A stretch of 5,987 nt of DNA from Candidatus Hydrogenedentota bacterium (GTDB lineage: Bacteria; Hydrogenedentota; Hydrogenedentia; Hydrogenedentales; CAITNO01), in assembly GCA_007118765.1 (NCBI GenBank), contig SKQZ01000463.1, positions 1-5,987 of the forward strand. The letters are read 5' to 3'. Below the pieces are notes generated by a model. That model was not told the origin of the DNA, made no database searches, and saw nothing but the letters and a program-made list of their open reading frames with translations. The position numbers and the translations under genes are program-made. This document shows positions 5,443 through 5,987 of this stretch, one piece after another (positions within the stretch are counted from its first letter, which is position 1; each line of letters starts with the position of its first letter).

Positions 5443-5987
5443 ATGCAGAAAGCACTACAGCATAATCCGGGGATCGTGACTCCGGCGCAGTCCGCGTTTG
5501 CGCTGGACGCGCTGGGCGTTGCCGGACTGCTTTATTTGGGCGCACTGACGCGCATCCCCCTTCCCTTTACGCCCACGCCGCTGACATTGCAAACCCTTGT
5601 TGTGCTGGTGGCGCCCTATCTGCTGGGTCGTAACCGCGCCTTTGCGGGCATTGCCCTCTACCTTGCCCTGGGAATGACCACACATATCACCGGCGTCGCC
5701 CTGTTCGCCGCCGCCTCCGGCGTCACCTATGGCTACCTGGTCGGATTCCTGCTCGCGCCGCTGTTGATGGCCCGTTTCCCGCGTACGCCCGCAGGCGTCG
5801 CCGCGGCAACAACAGCCGCCGCCGCCATGATCCTGATCTTGGGCGCCGTGTGGCTGCACTTCTTCCTCGGCGTATCATGGGGACACGCACTGGCGCTGGG
5901 CGCAGTACCCTTTATCCCCGGCGATCTCCTAAAGGTGGCCGCGGCCTGTGCCCTTGTCCGACGCATGCGCATCTACAACACCCGCTC
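5443..5987 (+). CDS. bioY: Biotin transporter BioY (ECF S-component), 3' end beyond the window
   Basis: The open frame runs 181 codons from ATG 5443 to the window edge with no stop. BioY proteins are about 190 residues, so only the last few are missing. Recognisable features are the PLPFTPTPLTLQTLVVL block (39-55), which matches the family P-x-tPVplTlQ signature, and ALYLALGMTTHITGVALF (71-88). GVTYGYLVGF (93-102) stands where most members have GPTGGYLxGF, and IPGDLLK (158-164) carries the conserved Asp and Lys near the C-terminus. Several hydrophobic stretches (about 23-36, 48-62, 67-77, 97-110, 117-143, 150-172) fit a six-helix membrane protein. BioY binds biotin and works alone or with an energy-coupling EcfAAT module. 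It is divergent from the rib operon and is not preceded by a riboswitch. The substrate follows from family membership; the altered glycine motif leaves slight doubt. Confidence 0.88.
   Translation, partial: MQKALQHNPGIVTPAQSAFALDALGVAGLLYLGALTRIPLPFTPTPLTLQTLVVLVAPYLLGRNRAFAGIALYLALGMTTHITGVALFAAASGVTYGYLVGFLLAPLLMARFPRTPAGVAAATTAAAAMILILGAVWLHFFLGVSWGHALALGAVPFIPGDLLKVAAACALVRRMRIYNTR

Noticed and set aside
1..5987. CRISPR array, defence system, toxin-antitoxin or prophage genes
   Set aside because: No direct-repeat arrays and no such protein families were seen; every long supported frame belongs to vitamin metabolism, transport, NusB or PHP families.

Overview
The window carries most of a bacterial riboflavin (vitamin B2) operon on the minus strand, under a complete FMN riboswitch. 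A biotin-transporter gene is transcribed divergently on the plus strand, and a strongly self-complementary repeat-like element sits at the far 3' end of the operon. The DNA is visibly GC-rich. The gene order ribD-ribE-ribBA-ribH-nusB, with a fused RibBA and a transcription-terminating FMN riboswitch, suggests a bacterium of the PVC, deltaproteobacterial or related candidate-phylum type. No marker in the window fixes the taxonomy, so this is only an impression.

Layout from right to left, in the direction of operon transcription. bioY (plus strand, 5443 to the window end, lacking its last few codons) and the rib promoter (about 5334-5363, minus strand) diverge from a short intergenic region. 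The FMN aptamer occupies about 5196-5315. A 77-base linker and an intrinsic terminator (5083-5117) follow, and the terminator ends three bases before the ribD start. Next come ribD (3998-5080), ribE (3316-3942), ribBA (2093-3289), ribH (1539-2003), nusB (1010-1537, GTG start one base after the ribH stop) and a PHP-domain phosphoesterase gene (192-1013, sharing an ATGA overlap with the nusB stop). Bases 1-191 hold no gene. They form a quasi-palindrome with 18-base inverted ends whose inner edge touches the PHP stop codon.

Together RibBA, RibD, RibH and RibE cover the pathway from GTP and ribulose 5-phosphate to riboflavin, except for the pyrimidine phosphatase step, which is usually supplied by HAD enzymes elsewhere. 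Riboflavin kinase/FAD synthetase (RibF) is not in the window. FMN made from the product should feed back on the riboswitch. The last two genes, nusB and a PHP protein resembling RNase AM / nucleoside bisphosphate phosphatase, relate to rRNA transcription and RNA end processing and share the transcript by translational coupling.

Most worth a second look: (i) the 5-190 element, whose non-Watson-Crick positions are mostly G.U pairs on the plus strand only; (ii) a clear mutually exclusive pairing between the 5' strand of the riboswitch P1 helix and the 5' arm of the terminator; (iii) the terminator 3' arm doubling as the only Shine-Dalgarno-like run before ribD; (iv) a Gln in RibB where the usual GHTE motif has a metal-binding His.
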